Shown here: positions 15,647 through 24,960 of the stretch, in pieces
Layout of the letters: every line of letters starts with the position of its first letter
Position numbering within the stretch: the stretch's first letter is position 1
NCBI RefSeq assembly: GCF_026684035.1
Contig: NZ_CP113361.1
Location: 682,001 to 746,000 of the forward strand
Length of the DNA stretch: 64,000 nucleotides
Source: Methanogenium organophilum
GTDB lineage: Archaea > Halobacteriota > Methanomicrobia > Methanomicrobiales > Methanomicrobiaceae
Direction of reading: 5' to 3'
Notes under the pieces: model-generated
What the model was told of the DNA's origin: nothing
Databases searched by the model: none
What the model saw: only the letters and a program-made list of their open reading frames with translations
Made by a program: the position numbers and the translations under genes

Positions 15647-16757
15647 AATCTGTGACGTGACACTTCGTGATGGAGAACAGACACCGGGTGTGTCATTTAC
15701 CTGTACAGAGAAGATGGAAATCGCCTCCCTCCTGGATGAAACGGGAGTGGAGGTCATTGAAGCCGGATTTCCGGTAGTATCGGACAATGAATTCCGGTGT
15801 GTGCAACAAATCTGCAGAATGGGGCTTGACTCCCGCATTTGCTGCCTTGCACGTGCCGTTCCCGGCGACATTGATGCGGCTATCGAATGCGAGGTAGATC
15901 TGGTGAGTATCTTCATTGCCACATCTGATCTGCATATGAGGATCAAATACCGGTGTTCCCCCGATGAGATGCTGGAGCGGGCCCTCGGTATGGTTGACTA
16001 TGCCCATGACCACGGCATCGCGGTCCGGTTCGCAGCAGAGGACGCGTCCCGCACTGACCACACCTTTCTGCAGCGGATGTATGCGGCAGGTGCAGAGCAT
16101 GGTGCTGAGTACTCGGGCTTCGCTGACACCCTCGGTTTTATGACACCCGTTGAGATGATACATTTCATGGAACACACCGGCAGCAGAATCCCGAACAAAC
16201 TTGCCGTCCACTGCCACAACGACCTCGGGTGTGCCACCGCAAATACCATCACCGCAGCAGAATACGGCGCATTCCAGTTGCACACCACAGTGAACGGCAT
16301 CGGTGAGCGGACCGGCAACGCCCGCCTGGAAGAGGTGCTCGCCCTCCTGCGGCTGAAAGGCGGGGTGGACCGGTATGACCTCACCCGTCTTCCCGCACTC
16401 TCCAAAAAGGTGGAGGAGTGCAGCGGCATTGTGATGATGGACACCAAACCCGTCGTCGGCAAAAACGCCTTCTCCCACGAAAGCGGCATTCACATCGCGG
16501 CGATGATCGAAGACCCGGAGGCCTATGAATATCTCCGCCCGGAGACGGTGGGAAGGGAGCGCCAGTATATTCTTGGCAAACATACCGGCAGGAAGGCAAT
16601 CGAACATGTCATCGCTTCGAAGGGGTGCTCCCTCACCCCTGGCCAGATGCACTGGCTTCTCTGCCAGGTAAAAAAGGTCTCAGAAGGGAAATGCAGGATC
16701 ACCGACGAGGTGCTCATGGACCTCCTGCGTGAAGCACATAAACAGGAGCAGGTATGA
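15627..16757 (+). CDS. aksA: Homocitrate synthase family enzyme AksA
   Basis: A 376-residue enzyme that condenses 2-oxoglutarate, and then its longer homologues, with acetyl-CoA in 2-oxosuberate synthesis for coenzyme B. It has TLRDGEQTPGVSF near residue 10, the metal HxH motif in VHCHNDLG near residue 193, GIGERTGNA and HESGIH. It lacks the C-terminal allosteric domain of LeuA and CimA, whose lengths are near 500, which together with the aksDEF neighbours supports AksA over isopropylmalate synthase. The ATG at 15627 was chosen for the GGAG six bases upstream; an ATG at 15615 is the alternative. Confidence 0.92.
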   Translation: MKPWNVEICDVTLRDGEQTPGVSFTCTEKMEIASLLDETGVEVIEAGFPVVSDNEFRCVQQICRMGLDSRICCLARAVPGDIDAAIECEVDLVSIFIATSDLHMRIKYRCSPDEMLERALGMVDYAHDHGIAVRFAAEDASRTDHTFLQRMYAAGAEHGAEYSGFADTLGFMTPVEMIHFMEHTGSRIPNKLAVHCHNDLGCATANTITAAEYGAFQLHTTVNGIGERTGNARLEEVLALLRLKGGVDRYDLTRLPALSKKVEECSGIVMMDTKPVVGKNAFSHESGIHIAAMIEDPEAYEYLRPETVGRERQYILGKHTGRKAIEHVIASKGCSLTPGQMHWLLCQVKKVSEGKCRITDEVLMDLLREAHKQEQV

Positions 16758-17968
16758 GTACACTTTCTGAACGGATCCTCGGCGGTCCTGCAGGCAGCTA
16801 TGTGGACCGTCGAATCGACCGGGCCTTTGCCCACGATGGCACCGGTGTGCTTGCGATGGAGGCCTACCGCCGGATGGGAACACCCGAACCGACACGCCCG
16901 GAGACAGTATCGATCATCTACGATCATCTGGCACCGGCAAACACCTCACAGACTGCCACCCTCCAGAAGGAGCTGCGTGAATTTGCCGCGGCAAAAGGGT
17001 TTTCCCTCACCGATGTCGGCGGTGGCATCTGCCACCAGCTGATGAGTGAAGGGCGGGTCCTGCCCGGGGAGGTGGTTGTCGGCGCAGACTCCCATTCCTG
17101 CACGACAGGGGCCTTTGGTGCCTTCTCCACCGGGGTGGGGGCAACCGACATGGCAGCGATCTGGGCGGAAGGCAGCACCTGGTTCCGCGTCCCGGAGACG
17201 ATCGGGATCGACCTGTCCGGCCGCCTGCCTGCATGGTGCGAGGCAAAGGACATCGTCCTCACCGTCACCGGTAAAATAGGCATGGACGGCGGCACCTACC
17301 GTGCATTGGAATACACCGGTGACGGCGCGGCAGCTCTTTCGATGGCAGGGCGCCTGACTCTCTGCAACATGGCAGTTGAGTGCGGTGCAAAAGCGGGCCT
17401 CTTCTACGCAGACAAAACGACACAGGAGTATCTCGCCCGCTATGGCCACGAGGTGGAGCAACAGAAACCGGAGGAGGGGCCCTACTGCCGGGAACTCCAT
17501 ATTGACCTCGCAGACACCGAACCTGTCCTCTCGGTTCCACACCGGGTGGATACTGTGGCACCAGTGACAGACTATGCAGGGACACCCCTGGATCAGGTCT
17601 TCGTCGGCACCTGTACCAACGGCCGCTATGAGGATTTGGAACGCTTTGCCCGCATCGTACGCGGCAAAGAGGTTGCGTGCCGCACCATCGTGGTACCGGC
17701 GTCGCGTGCCATCATGCAGCAGGCGGCAAAAACCGGTGTCCTCGCAGATATCATCGGTGCCGGGTGCATGGTCGGCCCGCCGGGATGCGGCCCCTGTCTC
17801 GGAATGCACATGGGTGTCTTAGGCGAAGGAGAAACAGCACTGTCAACCGCAAACCGCAACTTTAAAAACCGGATGGGTGTCGGAGCGGAGTATTATCTTG
17901 GATCGGTAGCAACCGCCGCCGTGAGTGCACTCGCAGGTGAGATCACCTCACCGGAGGGAATCCTATGA
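16754..17968 (+). CDS. aksD: Homoaconitase large subunit AksD
   Basis: A 404-residue aconitase-superfamily large subunit, which with AksE isomerises homocitrate-type acids of increasing chain length. The [4Fe-4S] cysteines are in VGTCTNGRYEDL and GPPGCGPCLGMHMG. Other family blocks are GGGICHQLM, GADSHSCTTGAFGAF and LSTANRNFKNRMG. The ATG overlaps the aksA stop (ATGA). Large subunits alone do not separate homoaconitase from isopropylmalate isomerase; the neighbouring small subunit does. Confidence 0.92.
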   Translation: MSTLSERILGGPAGSYVDRRIDRAFAHDGTGVLAMEAYRRMGTPEPTRPETVSIIYDHLAPANTSQTATLQKELREFAAAKGFSLTDVGGGICHQLMSEGRVLPGEVVVGADSHSCTTGAFGAFSTGVGATDMAAIWAEGSTWFRVPETIGIDLSGRLPAWCEAKDIVLTVTGKIGMDGGTYRALEYTGDGAAALSMAGRLTLCNMAVECGAKAGLFYADKTTQEYLARYGHEVEQQKPEEGPYCRELHIDLADTEPVLSVPHRVDTVAPVTDYAGTPLDQVFVGTCTNGRYEDLERFARIVRGKEVACRTIVVPASRAIMQQAAKTGVLADIIGAGCMVGPPGCGPCLGMHMGVLGEGETALSTANRNFKNRMGVGAEYYLGSVATAAVSALAGEITSPEGIL

Positions 17969-18435
17969 CGCTCTCCGGCCCTGCCGTCTGCATCGGGACT
18001 GATATTGACACAGACCTTGTCATCGCCGGCCGCTATCTCCGGACAAAAGACACCTCGGTCTGGGCCGAACATGTCTTCGAAGATCTCGACCCGTCCCTTG
18101 CTCACCGGCTAAGGGGGGCAGTCCTCGTTGCCGGCAGGAATATGGGATGCGGCTCGTCACGTGAACAGGCCCCGGTCGCAATACGCGAAGCGGGCGTAGT
18201 TGCAGTCGTTGCCCCATCTTTTGCCCGGATCTTCTTCCGCAATGCGATCAATGTCGGTCTGCCGGTCATCGAATGTGAGGGACTCACCTGCCATGAGGGC
18301 GCGGCAGTAACTATCTCGCTGGAGGAAGGCTGGGTGGAGGGAGACGGTGTGCGCCATCCGGTCCGCCCTCTCTCCGGACGAATGCAGGACATTCTCGCGG
18401 CGGGCGGGCTCGTTTCATACCGGAGAAACAAATGA
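17965..18435 (+). CDS. aksE: Homoaconitase small subunit AksE
   Basis: A 156-residue swivelling-domain subunit. The substrate-specificity loop reads GRYLRTKD, with Arg at position 26. In Methanocaldococcus jannaschii homoaconitase the loop YLRT with Arg26 recognises the distal carboxylate, while isopropylmalate isomerase has a hydrophobic loop. This fixes the whole cluster as coenzyme B rather than leucine biosynthesis. GRNMGCGSSREQAP is the conserved active-site block. ATGA overlap with aksD. Confidence 0.94.
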   Translation: MTLSGPAVCIGTDIDTDLVIAGRYLRTKDTSVWAEHVFEDLDPSLAHRLRGAVLVAGRNMGCGSSREQAPVAIREAGVVAVVAPSFARIFFRNAINVGLPVIECEGLTCHEGAAVTISLEEGWVEGDGVRHPVRPLSGRMQDILAAGGLVSYRRNK

Positions 18436-19262
18436 TCTTCCCGGACGAGTGCAAGACCGTCGGATCGGCAGATGAGAAACCCGCCGGGGAGAAGATATAC
18501 TTCCTCTCCCGCTACCTTGTCCGCCGCACGGATTCGGGCCATGAAGTCTGGGCGGTTGAACCGGAACAAGGCACGACAATGCTCCGGGAGATACAATCAT
18601 CCCACCTCATCGCGGGCGCCGCGGATCTCTGCATGTACCCCGAAAAGGTGAACCTCCACAACCGCACCGACCTCATCCGGCGGGCACTCGCGACCGGAAA
18701 ACGCTGTACGGTCTTCACGGGCTTCGATGAGCACCGGACCTTTGTCTGTGACCCGTCTGAGGAGGGGATCATCACCATCCACGTCTATGACGCAGAACCT
18801 CCCCGGCCGAATCTCGCCCATATCATCCGCAGTCTTGAAGAGACGGGTCTCTTCGGCGAGTGCAATGTGCGGTTCTGCTACCATATCACAGACATCCGCA
18901 AGACAGACGCGGAGGCTTATCCCTGCCGGGCGGCAGGGTTCTCCCGCACGATTGACAACGACCGTCTACGGGGCGATGAGACGGTCGCAGGCTGTCTGAC
19001 CGCACGCCAGGTGCTTGCTGAATGTTATGGTGAGGACACTGCGTTCTCGGTCATCGACATCTGCCCTGCAAACCAGGTGGCGCGAGAACCATTCATCGCC
19101 CGCTGCTGCCGCTCAGAACGGACCGGTACCGGTATCCATAACGGATATTTCGGGGCAGTCGTCCACTGGGGGGCCACGCCCCGGACTATTGCTGACGCTG
19201 TCTTTGCCGTCTGTGATGGATGGCAGGAACAAAAGACATGCCAGGAGAGTGAACAGAAATGA
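18432..19262 (+). CDS. Unknown protein encoded between aksE and aksF
   Basis: A 276-residue soluble protein that I do not recognise. It has ten or more cysteines, several in the second half: ECNVRFCYHITDI, YPCRAAGFSRTIDN, AECYGEDTAF, DICPANQ and RCCRSERTGTG. A His/Trp-rich block VVHWGATPRTIADAVFAVC lies near the end. The many Cys and His could bind a metal or cluster, though no classic motif is formed. It overlaps both neighbours by ATGA, so it is made together with AksE and AksF. A role in coenzyme B synthesis, perhaps thiol introduction, is inferred only from position. Confidence 0.8.
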   Translation: MIFPDECKTVGSADEKPAGEKIYFLSRYLVRRTDSGHEVWAVEPEQGTTMLREIQSSHLIAGAADLCMYPEKVNLHNRTDLIRRALATGKRCTVFTGFDEHRTFVCDPSEEGIITIHVYDAEPPRPNLAHIIRSLEETGLFGECNVRFCYHITDIRKTDAEAYPCRAAGFSRTIDNDRLRGDETVAGCLTARQVLAECYGEDTAFSVIDICPANQVAREPFIARCCRSERTGTGIHNGYFGAVVHWGATPRTIADAVFAVCDGWQEQKTCQESEQK

Positions 19263-20230
19263 CCGCGATTGCAGTTGTCGCCGGAGATGGCATCGGACAG
19301 GAAGTTGTACCTGTGGCACAGGAAGTCCTTGCACTCCTCCACCCGGAGTATGAATTTTATCCCGTGGAGATCGGCTACGGCAAATGGAAGAAGACTCGTA
19401 CCGCGTGCACCCCAGATGACATCACCCTCCTGCGTGGAGCAGACGCTATCCTCTTCGGTGCTGTCACCACCCCTCCTGCAGCCGATTACCGCAGTGTCGT
19501 CCTGCAGATCCGAAAGGAACTGGACCTCTACGCAAACCTCCGCCCCGTCCGGGGAGAGGGAGTGGACATCATGGTTGTCCGGGAGAACACCGAAGGACTC
19601 TATTCCGGGATTGAATGGCAGGAGGAAGATCGGGCCAGCACCCTGCGGGTCATCACCCGGAAGGGAAGCGAGCGGATTGCACGTACCGCGTGCCGGATTG
19701 CACGGGAACGAAGAAACCTCCTTACCATCGGGAACAAGGCCAATGTCATCAAATCAGACGCATTCTTCCGTGACATCTGCATCCGGACCGCTGAAGAGGA
19801 GGGGGTTCCCTACACCACCGCGTTCATTGATGCCCTGACACTGGACGTCCTGATGCACCCCGGGCGCTATGATGTGATCGTTACCACGAACATCTTCGGT
19901 GATATCCTCTCTGATGCGGCCGCCTATCTGGTGGGGGGCCTTGGGTTGCTTCCCAGCGCAAACATCGGCGATTCCCATGCACTCTTTGAACCGGTCCACG
20001 GGAGTGCACCGGATATCGCCGGGCAGGGCATTGCAAACCCGGTGGCGGCCATCCGCTCGGCGGCAATGCTCCTCGCACACCTCGGGGACACGCGGGGGGC
20101 AGCCCTCATTGACAACGCCCTCCGCCTGACCGCAGCAAAAGGCATCACAACACCGGACACCGGCGGGACGGCATCCACCAGAGAAGTGGGCGACGCGGTA
20201 TGTACCGCCATCCGCCGCCTGATGGAATAA
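19259..20230 (+). CDS. aksF: Homoisocitrate dehydrogenase AksF
   Basis: A 323-residue NAD-dependent beta-decarboxylating dehydrogenase of the isocitrate/isopropylmalate family that oxidises homoisocitrate-type acids to the elongated 2-oxoacid. Motifs include [62 protein letters not shown] and [18 protein letters not shown]. It is shorter than, and clearly different from, the leuB-type protein at 45253. Last gene of the aks operon; nfo follows after an 86-base gap. Confidence 0.93.
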   Translation: MTAIAVVAGDGIGQEVVPVAQEVLALLHPEYEFYPVEIGYGKWKKTRTACTPDDITLLRGADAILFGAVTTPPAADYRSVVLQIRKELDLYANLRPVRGEGVDIMVVRENTEGLYSGIEWQEEDRASTLRVITRKGSERIARTACRIARERRNLLTIGNKANVIKSDAFFRDICIRTAEEEGVPYTTAFIDALTLDVLMHPGRYDVIVTTNIFGDILSDAAAYLVGGLGLLPSANIGDSHALFEPVHGSAPDIAGQGIANPVAAIRSAAMLLAHLGDTRGAALIDNALRLTAAKGITTPDTGGTASTREVGDAVCTAIRRLME

Positions 20231-20316
20231 CCAGGCCATACTGCTGCCGGAGACATTCCACCAGCCGGCATGTCATCCCTTTTTGCCCGCAAAATACCAA
20301 TGCATTTCAGACAGCC

Positions 20317-21162
20317 ATGATCAATATCGGATGCCACGTCTCCATCGCCGGATCTCTTGCACAGGCAATCACCCGTGCAGAGGAACGGACCTGCACTACC
20401 TGTCAGATATTCATCCGAAACCCCCGTGGATGGAAGGTGAAACCCCTGACGGAAGAGGACGCAGCAGCCTTCCGCGAGGCCGTCCAAAAAAGCGGCATTA
20501 CTCCTGTGGTGGCACACATGCCCTATCTCCCCAACCCTGCCTCACCCCGTGAGGAAGTCTGGGAAAAGTCAGTTGCGGCAATTGCCACAGAAGTGGAACG
20601 CTGCCGCATGCTGGGCATCCCCTATCTGGTTACCCACCTGGGCAGCAGTCTCGGGAGCCCCCTGGACGAGGCACGGGAACGGGCCATCACCGCCATCGGA
20701 AAGGGAGTGGACGCCTCAAACGGAGAGGTGATGATCCTCCTTGAAAATACGGCAGGGACAAAGAACAGCATCGGCACCACGTTTGAAGAGATTGCCATGA
20801 TCATGGAAGGGGTGGGACGACACGGACCCGTCGGCATCTGTTTTGACACCTGCCACGCATTTGCGGCAGGCTATGACCTCCGGACACCGGAAGCAACGGA
20901 CGCTGTCGTCCGAAATTTTGACACGGCGATTGGCCTCTCGCACCTGAAGGTCATCCACCTCAATGACACCATATCCGAACTAGGCGGGAGGCGTGACCGC
21001 CATGAACATATCGGCATCGGGAATATTGGCAGGGAAGGTATCCGCTCGGTGGTCAGCCACCCGGCGCTTCGTGACCTCCCCTTTATCTGTGAGACCCCCG
21101 TGGACGAGCGCCGGGATGACCGGGGGAATATTGCCTGCGTCCGGAAAATAGCAGGAGAATAG
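20317..21162 (+). CDS. nfo: Deoxyribonuclease IV (apurinic endonuclease, Nfo)
   Basis: A 281-residue TIM-barrel AP endonuclease that incises abasic sites. [18 protein letters not shown] at the start, [31 protein letters not shown] and [14 protein letters not shown] carry the zinc-binding His, Glu and Asp residues; the end has [15 protein letters not shown]. The start at 20317 matches the family N-terminus, and the upstream extension is not conserved. It may be read through from the aks operon. Confidence 0.96.
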   Translation: MINIGCHVSIAGSLAQAITRAEERTCTTCQIFIRNPRGWKVKPLTEEDAAAFREAVQKSGITPVVAHMPYLPNPASPREEVWEKSVAAIATEVERCRMLGIPYLVTHLGSSLGSPLDEARERAITAIGKGVDASNGEVMILLENTAGTKNSIGTTFEEIAMIMEGVGRHGPVGICFDTCHAFAAGYDLRTPEATDAVVRNFDTAIGLSHLKVIHLNDTISELGGRRDRHEHIGIGNIGREGIRSVVSHPALRDLPFICETPVDERRDDRGNIACVRKIAGE

Positions 21163-21225
21163 GAACAGAAGGAGGACAGGCGGCGGCCAGAAGGGTAAGA
21201 TCACCAGGCATGTCCTCCTGCCCAG

Positions 21226-21234
21226 TTATTTAAG
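21226..21234 (+). promoter_or_regulatory. TATA box of endA, probable leaderless transcript
   Basis: TTATTTAAG centred about 28 bases before the GTG start at 21259, with no ribosome binding site between. This places the RNA start at or next to the initiation codon. Confidence 0.45.
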
Positions 21235-21258
21235 ATAGCATCCCCCATTTTATTACCA

Positions 21259-22254
21259 GTGAAGGCGAGACGGGACGGCACCACGGTGGTGCTCGGAAAG
21301 GACGGACATGCCCTGTATGACCAGAGCGGGTATGGCCGGAAGACGGAGGGCGGCCTCACCCTGTCACCGGAAGAGGCCCTGTATCTGGTCTTAAAAAAGA
21401 AGATCACGGTTATTGATGAGACATTTGAGTCACTCATTACAGAATTTTCATCCCGGTCCGGATTTATGCGGCGGTTTCTGGTGTACCGTGACATGCGGGA
21501 GCGGGGATATGTCATCCTGCCCGGCCCCCAGGACTTCCGGGTATTCCGGCGGGGTGAGAGGCCTGGCACCGGACGGACGAACTATCTCATCCGGGTCCTC
21601 TCGGAGCGGGACCTCATCACCTTCCGTGACCTCTCCGACGAGGTGGCGTCAGCGGTGCATATGCGCAAACAGTTTGTCCTCGCCGCTGTTGATGACGAAG
21701 GTGAACTCACCTACTACGATGTAAAGGCGGATGTCCTCAAAGAGTCAGGGGCTGCACCGGACATCCCGCCCGTCACCGCAATACGTGCCGGAAATTCCGT
21801 TATCACACAGGATGTCGCGGCATTCCCCGACCCCTTGTGGTTCGGGACAAAACTTGACAAAACACGCCTGATGCTATCTCCCATGGAGACACTCTATCTC
21901 CTTGAACGGGGTCTCCTTACCATTGACGGGGATGCAAACGGGGCAGCCATCCGCGAGGACATCCCAAAAGAGGATGCCGAATGGAAGGAGAAATATCAGG
22001 TATATGCATACCTGCGCAACCTCGGGCATGTCCCCCGAACTGCATATAAATTCGGCCATCACTTCCGGGTCTATTCAGGAGAGAAAAAACACTCAGAACT
22101 CCTGGCCCACGCCATCCCTGCTGACGCGTCCATGCCTATGAGTGTGATTTCACGTTCTGTCCGGCTGTCGCACAGTGTGCGCAAGAAGATGCTTTTTGCA
22201 TGTGCCGAACAAAATGGTATTGAATTCATTGAATTTGCACGAATCAAATTGTGA
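21259..22254 (+). CDS. endA: tRNA-splicing endonuclease EndA, alpha2 homodimer type
   Basis: A 331-residue tRNA intron endonuclease made of two tandem EndA repeats. The first half (residues 1-150) is a degenerate repeat, and the second half carries the catalytic triad: Tyr and His in YKFGHHFRVY near residue 272 and Lys in SHSVRKKMLFA near residue 308. The double length identifies the alpha2 type found in Euryarchaeota. The GTG start is preceded by a TATA box at leaderless spacing. trpS follows 13 bases later, so tRNA maturation and charging genes are clustered. Confidence 0.94.
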   Translation: MKARRDGTTVVLGKDGHALYDQSGYGRKTEGGLTLSPEEALYLVLKKKITVIDETFESLITEFSSRSGFMRRFLVYRDMRERGYVILPGPQDFRVFRRGERPGTGRTNYLIRVLSERDLITFRDLSDEVASAVHMRKQFVLAAVDDEGELTYYDVKADVLKESGAAPDIPPVTAIRAGNSVITQDVAAFPDPLWFGTKLDKTRLMLSPMETLYLLERGLLTIDGDANGAAIREDIPKEDAEWKEKYQVYAYLRNLGHVPRTAYKFGHHFRVYSGEKKHSELLAHAIPADASMPMSVISRSVRLSHSVRKKMLFACAEQNGIEFIEFARIKL

Positions 22255-22267
22255 GTGATCTGTTTCT

Positions 22268-23524
22268 ATGCAGTCGGAGATTAACCCATGGTCTGCAAAC
22301 CAGTCCATCGACACGGATAAACTCTTTACTGAGTTTGGTATCGAACCGATTGAGCCCCTGCTCCCGGAAATCAGGAACGCCCCTGCATTTATGCGGCGTG
22401 GCATTGTGATTGGGCATCGGGACTACCGCCCCATCGTTGATGCGATGACGGGTGGCACACCCTTCCATGTCCTGACCGGATTTATGCCGTCCGGGCACCC
22501 CCACCTTGGCCACCTGATGGTGATGAAGGAGGTTGCCTGGCACGTACAGCAGGGTGGAAACGGATATGTAGCAGTTGCGGACCGTGAGGCACATGCCGTT
22601 CGAAATATCTCATGGGACAAATGCAGTGAATATGGCAGGGAGTATCTCACCTGCCTCTACGCACTGGGGTATGAGGGAGAAACCTACTACCAGAGCACCA
22701 ATAACCGCCTAAAGGATCTCGCCTTTGAAGCGGCAATAAAAATGAACTTCTCGGACCTGCAGGCAATCTACGGGTTTGGTCAGGAGACCGCCCTCGCTCA
22801 TGCGATGAGTGTCGCAACACAGGTCGCAGATATCCTCTTCCCACAGGAAGATGCAGGCCCGGCACCCACCATTGTCCCGGTGGGTATCGACCAGGACCCG
22901 CATATCCGCCTCACCCGTGACGTCGCACACAAACTCCGCTTCTTCACGGTTGAGATGCGGGACGGATACGTTAGTGTGCGCTCCAAAAACGCACCTGAGG
23001 AGGCACTCGCCGCGGTGCACAAGGCATTCCCGAAGTCAAAGAAATACGAAGGGCATGTGGATATCAAAGGTGTGGACCTGAGTGATGTAAAAACAAAAGT
23101 CCGGGCGATTGAGATTGAACACGGTGGATACGGATTTTATTCCCCCTCTGCAACATACCACTACTTTATGCAGGGGCTGCAGGGCGGAAAGATGTCGTCG
23201 AGTGTCCCGGAGAGCTTTATCGGGTTCTGTGACACAGAAAAAGCGGTTAAAAAGAAGATCATGGGTGCCCTCACCGGCGGCAGGATGACCCTCGAGGAAC
23301 AGAAACGGCTCGGCGGAGAACCGGATAAGTGCTCGGTCTATCTCCTCAACCTCTTCCATATGGTGGAGGACGACAACGAACTCACCGAGATCTGCCGTGC
23401 CTGTAAGGCGGGTGAACTGATGTGCGGCACCTGCAAGAAGGCGACCTACGAACGGGTCAAAGAATTCCTTGCAGACTTTAAAGAGCGGATGGATGAAGCG
23501 GAACACAAGGTGGATGAGAGATAA
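22268..23524 (+). CDS. trpS: Tryptophanyl-tRNA synthetase
   Basis: A 418-residue class I synthetase that charges tRNA-Trp. The HIGH-type motif is PSGHPHLGHLM near residue 77 and the KMSKS-type motif is GGKMSSSVPES near residue 314. GVDLSDVKTKVRAIE and the C-terminal HMVEDDNELTEICR fit archaeal TrpRS. A GTGATC ribosome binding site lies seven bases before the ATG. The stop overlaps the pheS start (TAATG). Confidence 0.96.
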   Translation: MQSEINPWSANQSIDTDKLFTEFGIEPIEPLLPEIRNAPAFMRRGIVIGHRDYRPIVDAMTGGTPFHVLTGFMPSGHPHLGHLMVMKEVAWHVQQGGNGYVAVADREAHAVRNISWDKCSEYGREYLTCLYALGYEGETYYQSTNNRLKDLAFEAAIKMNFSDLQAIYGFGQETALAHAMSVATQVADILFPQEDAGPAPTIVPVGIDQDPHIRLTRDVAHKLRFFTVEMRDGYVSVRSKNAPEEALAAVHKAFPKSKKYEGHVDIKGVDLSDVKTKVRAIEIEHGGYGFYSPSATYHYFMQGLQGGKMSSSVPESFIGFCDTEKAVKKKIMGALTGGRMTLEEQKRLGGEPDKCSVYLLNLFHMVEDDNELTEICRACKAGELMCGTCKKATYERVKEFLADFKERMDEAEHKVDER

Positions 23525-24960
23525 TGGCTGAACTTACCTATAACGAAAAACGCCTGATGGTGGTCTTAAACACAATAAAGGAGGCCACCCCGGACGTCAT
23601 AGCTGGCGAACTGAACACAACTGCAGAAGCCGTGGTACAGTTTGCCCATCTCTGCGCAGAAAAAGGCATTGCCACCCTTGAACGAGACATCACGGTCAGT
23701 TACGCACTCACAACAGAGGGACAGCAATATGTCACCTTCGGCCTGCCCGAACGGCAGGTCTACGCCTCATTCCAGGACGAAATCAGCATGAAGGACATGC
23801 AGGCGCACCCCCTTGCCCGGATCGCCATCGGCTGGATGAAGAAGAAGGGCTGGGTTACCATCGAAAAGGGTATCGTTAAAAAGACCGGAGAGGCACCGGA
23901 AGGTGCTGATGAAGTGGCACTCCGCGAGCCTGATGCAAGCAGGGAAGGTATCCTTGAACTCGTCAAACGCGGTCTTGCAGAAGAGACTGAGACAATCACC
24001 TACCGGATTGCAATCACGGAAAACGGGAAGGCGCTTGTCGAAGAGGGCCTTGATCTGAGAGAAGAGATTGGTACCCTCACCCGTGAACAGATCCTCTCCG
24101 GGGACTGGAAGGAACAAAACCTCCGGCGCTACAGCGTGGACAAACTGCCCAAACGCATCATCCCCGGCAAAATACACCCCTACCAGCGGCTCATAAACGA
24201 GATGCGCAATGTGCTTCTTGAGATGGGATTTGTTGAAATATACGGTGAAGTGGTGCAGAGTTCATTCTGGAACTTTGACGCGCTCTTCCAGCCGCAGGAC
24301 CATCCGGCGCGGGAGATGCAGGACACCTTCTTTTTGGATGGCTCCTCTCCCCTGCCGGAGAACTGGGAGCGGGTCCGCGACATCCACGAACACGGCGGCA
24401 CCACCTCGTCTGCCGGATGGGGGGGCACATGGAATCCTGCGAAGGCACAGACCAATGTGCTGCGGACGCATACGACCGGACTCTCCATCCAGTATCTGAA
24501 GGACCATCCCGACGAACCGGTGAAGGCCTTCTGCATCGGCAGGGTCTACCGGCGTGAAGCAATCGACCCCACCCATACCCCGGAGTTCGAACAGCTCGAA
24601 GGGATTGTAATGGACAAAGATGTCTCATTCCGCCACCTCATGGGATTTTTAAAGGAGTTCTACGGGAGAATGGGATTCGAGAACGTGCGGTTCCGCCCGG
24701 CCTACTTCCCCTATACCGAACCCTCGGTCGAACCGGAAGTCTACGTGGACGGTCTCGGCTGGGTTGAACTCGGCGGGGCAGGCATCTTCCGCGAGGAGGT
24801 TACCGACCCGTGGGGTGTCACCTACCCGGTGCTTGCCTGGGGACTCGGCGTATCCCGTGTTGCGATGCTGAAGATGGGGCTGCGTGACCTGCGTCAGCTC
24901 TACCGCAGTGACGTGGACTGGATTCGTGATACGCCCATGATGCAGGGAGGGAGAGACTAA
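23524..24960 (+). CDS. pheS: Phenylalanyl-tRNA synthetase alpha subunit
   Basis: A 478-residue class II catalytic subunit. About 170 N-terminal residues form winged-helix tRNA-binding domains. The catalytic core has motif 1 around [29 protein letters not shown], motif 2 around [20 protein letters not shown] and motif 3 in [20 protein letters not shown] nine bases before the ATG. Its last base is shared with the pheT start (TAATG), which couples the two subunits. Confidence 0.97.
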   Translation: MAELTYNEKRLMVVLNTIKEATPDVIAGELNTTAEAVVQFAHLCAEKGIATLERDITVSYALTTEGQQYVTFGLPERQVYASFQDEISMKDMQAHPLARIAIGWMKKKGWVTIEKGIVKKTGEAPEGADEVALREPDASREGILELVKRGLAEETETITYRIAITENGKALVEEGLDLREEIGTLTREQILSGDWKEQNLRRYSVDKLPKRIIPGKIHPYQRLINEMRNVLLEMGFVEIYGEVVQSSFWNFDALFQPQDHPAREMQDTFFLDGSSPLPENWERVRDIHEHGGTTSSAGWGGTWNPAKAQTNVLRTHTTGLSIQYLKDHPDEPVKAFCIGRVYRREAIDPTHTPEFEQLEGIVMDKDVSFRHLMGFLKEFYGRMGFENVRFRPAYFPYTEPSVEPEVYVDGLGWVELGGAGIFREEVTDPWGVTYPVLAWGLGVSRVAMLKMGLRDLRQLYRSDVDWIRDTPMMQGGRD

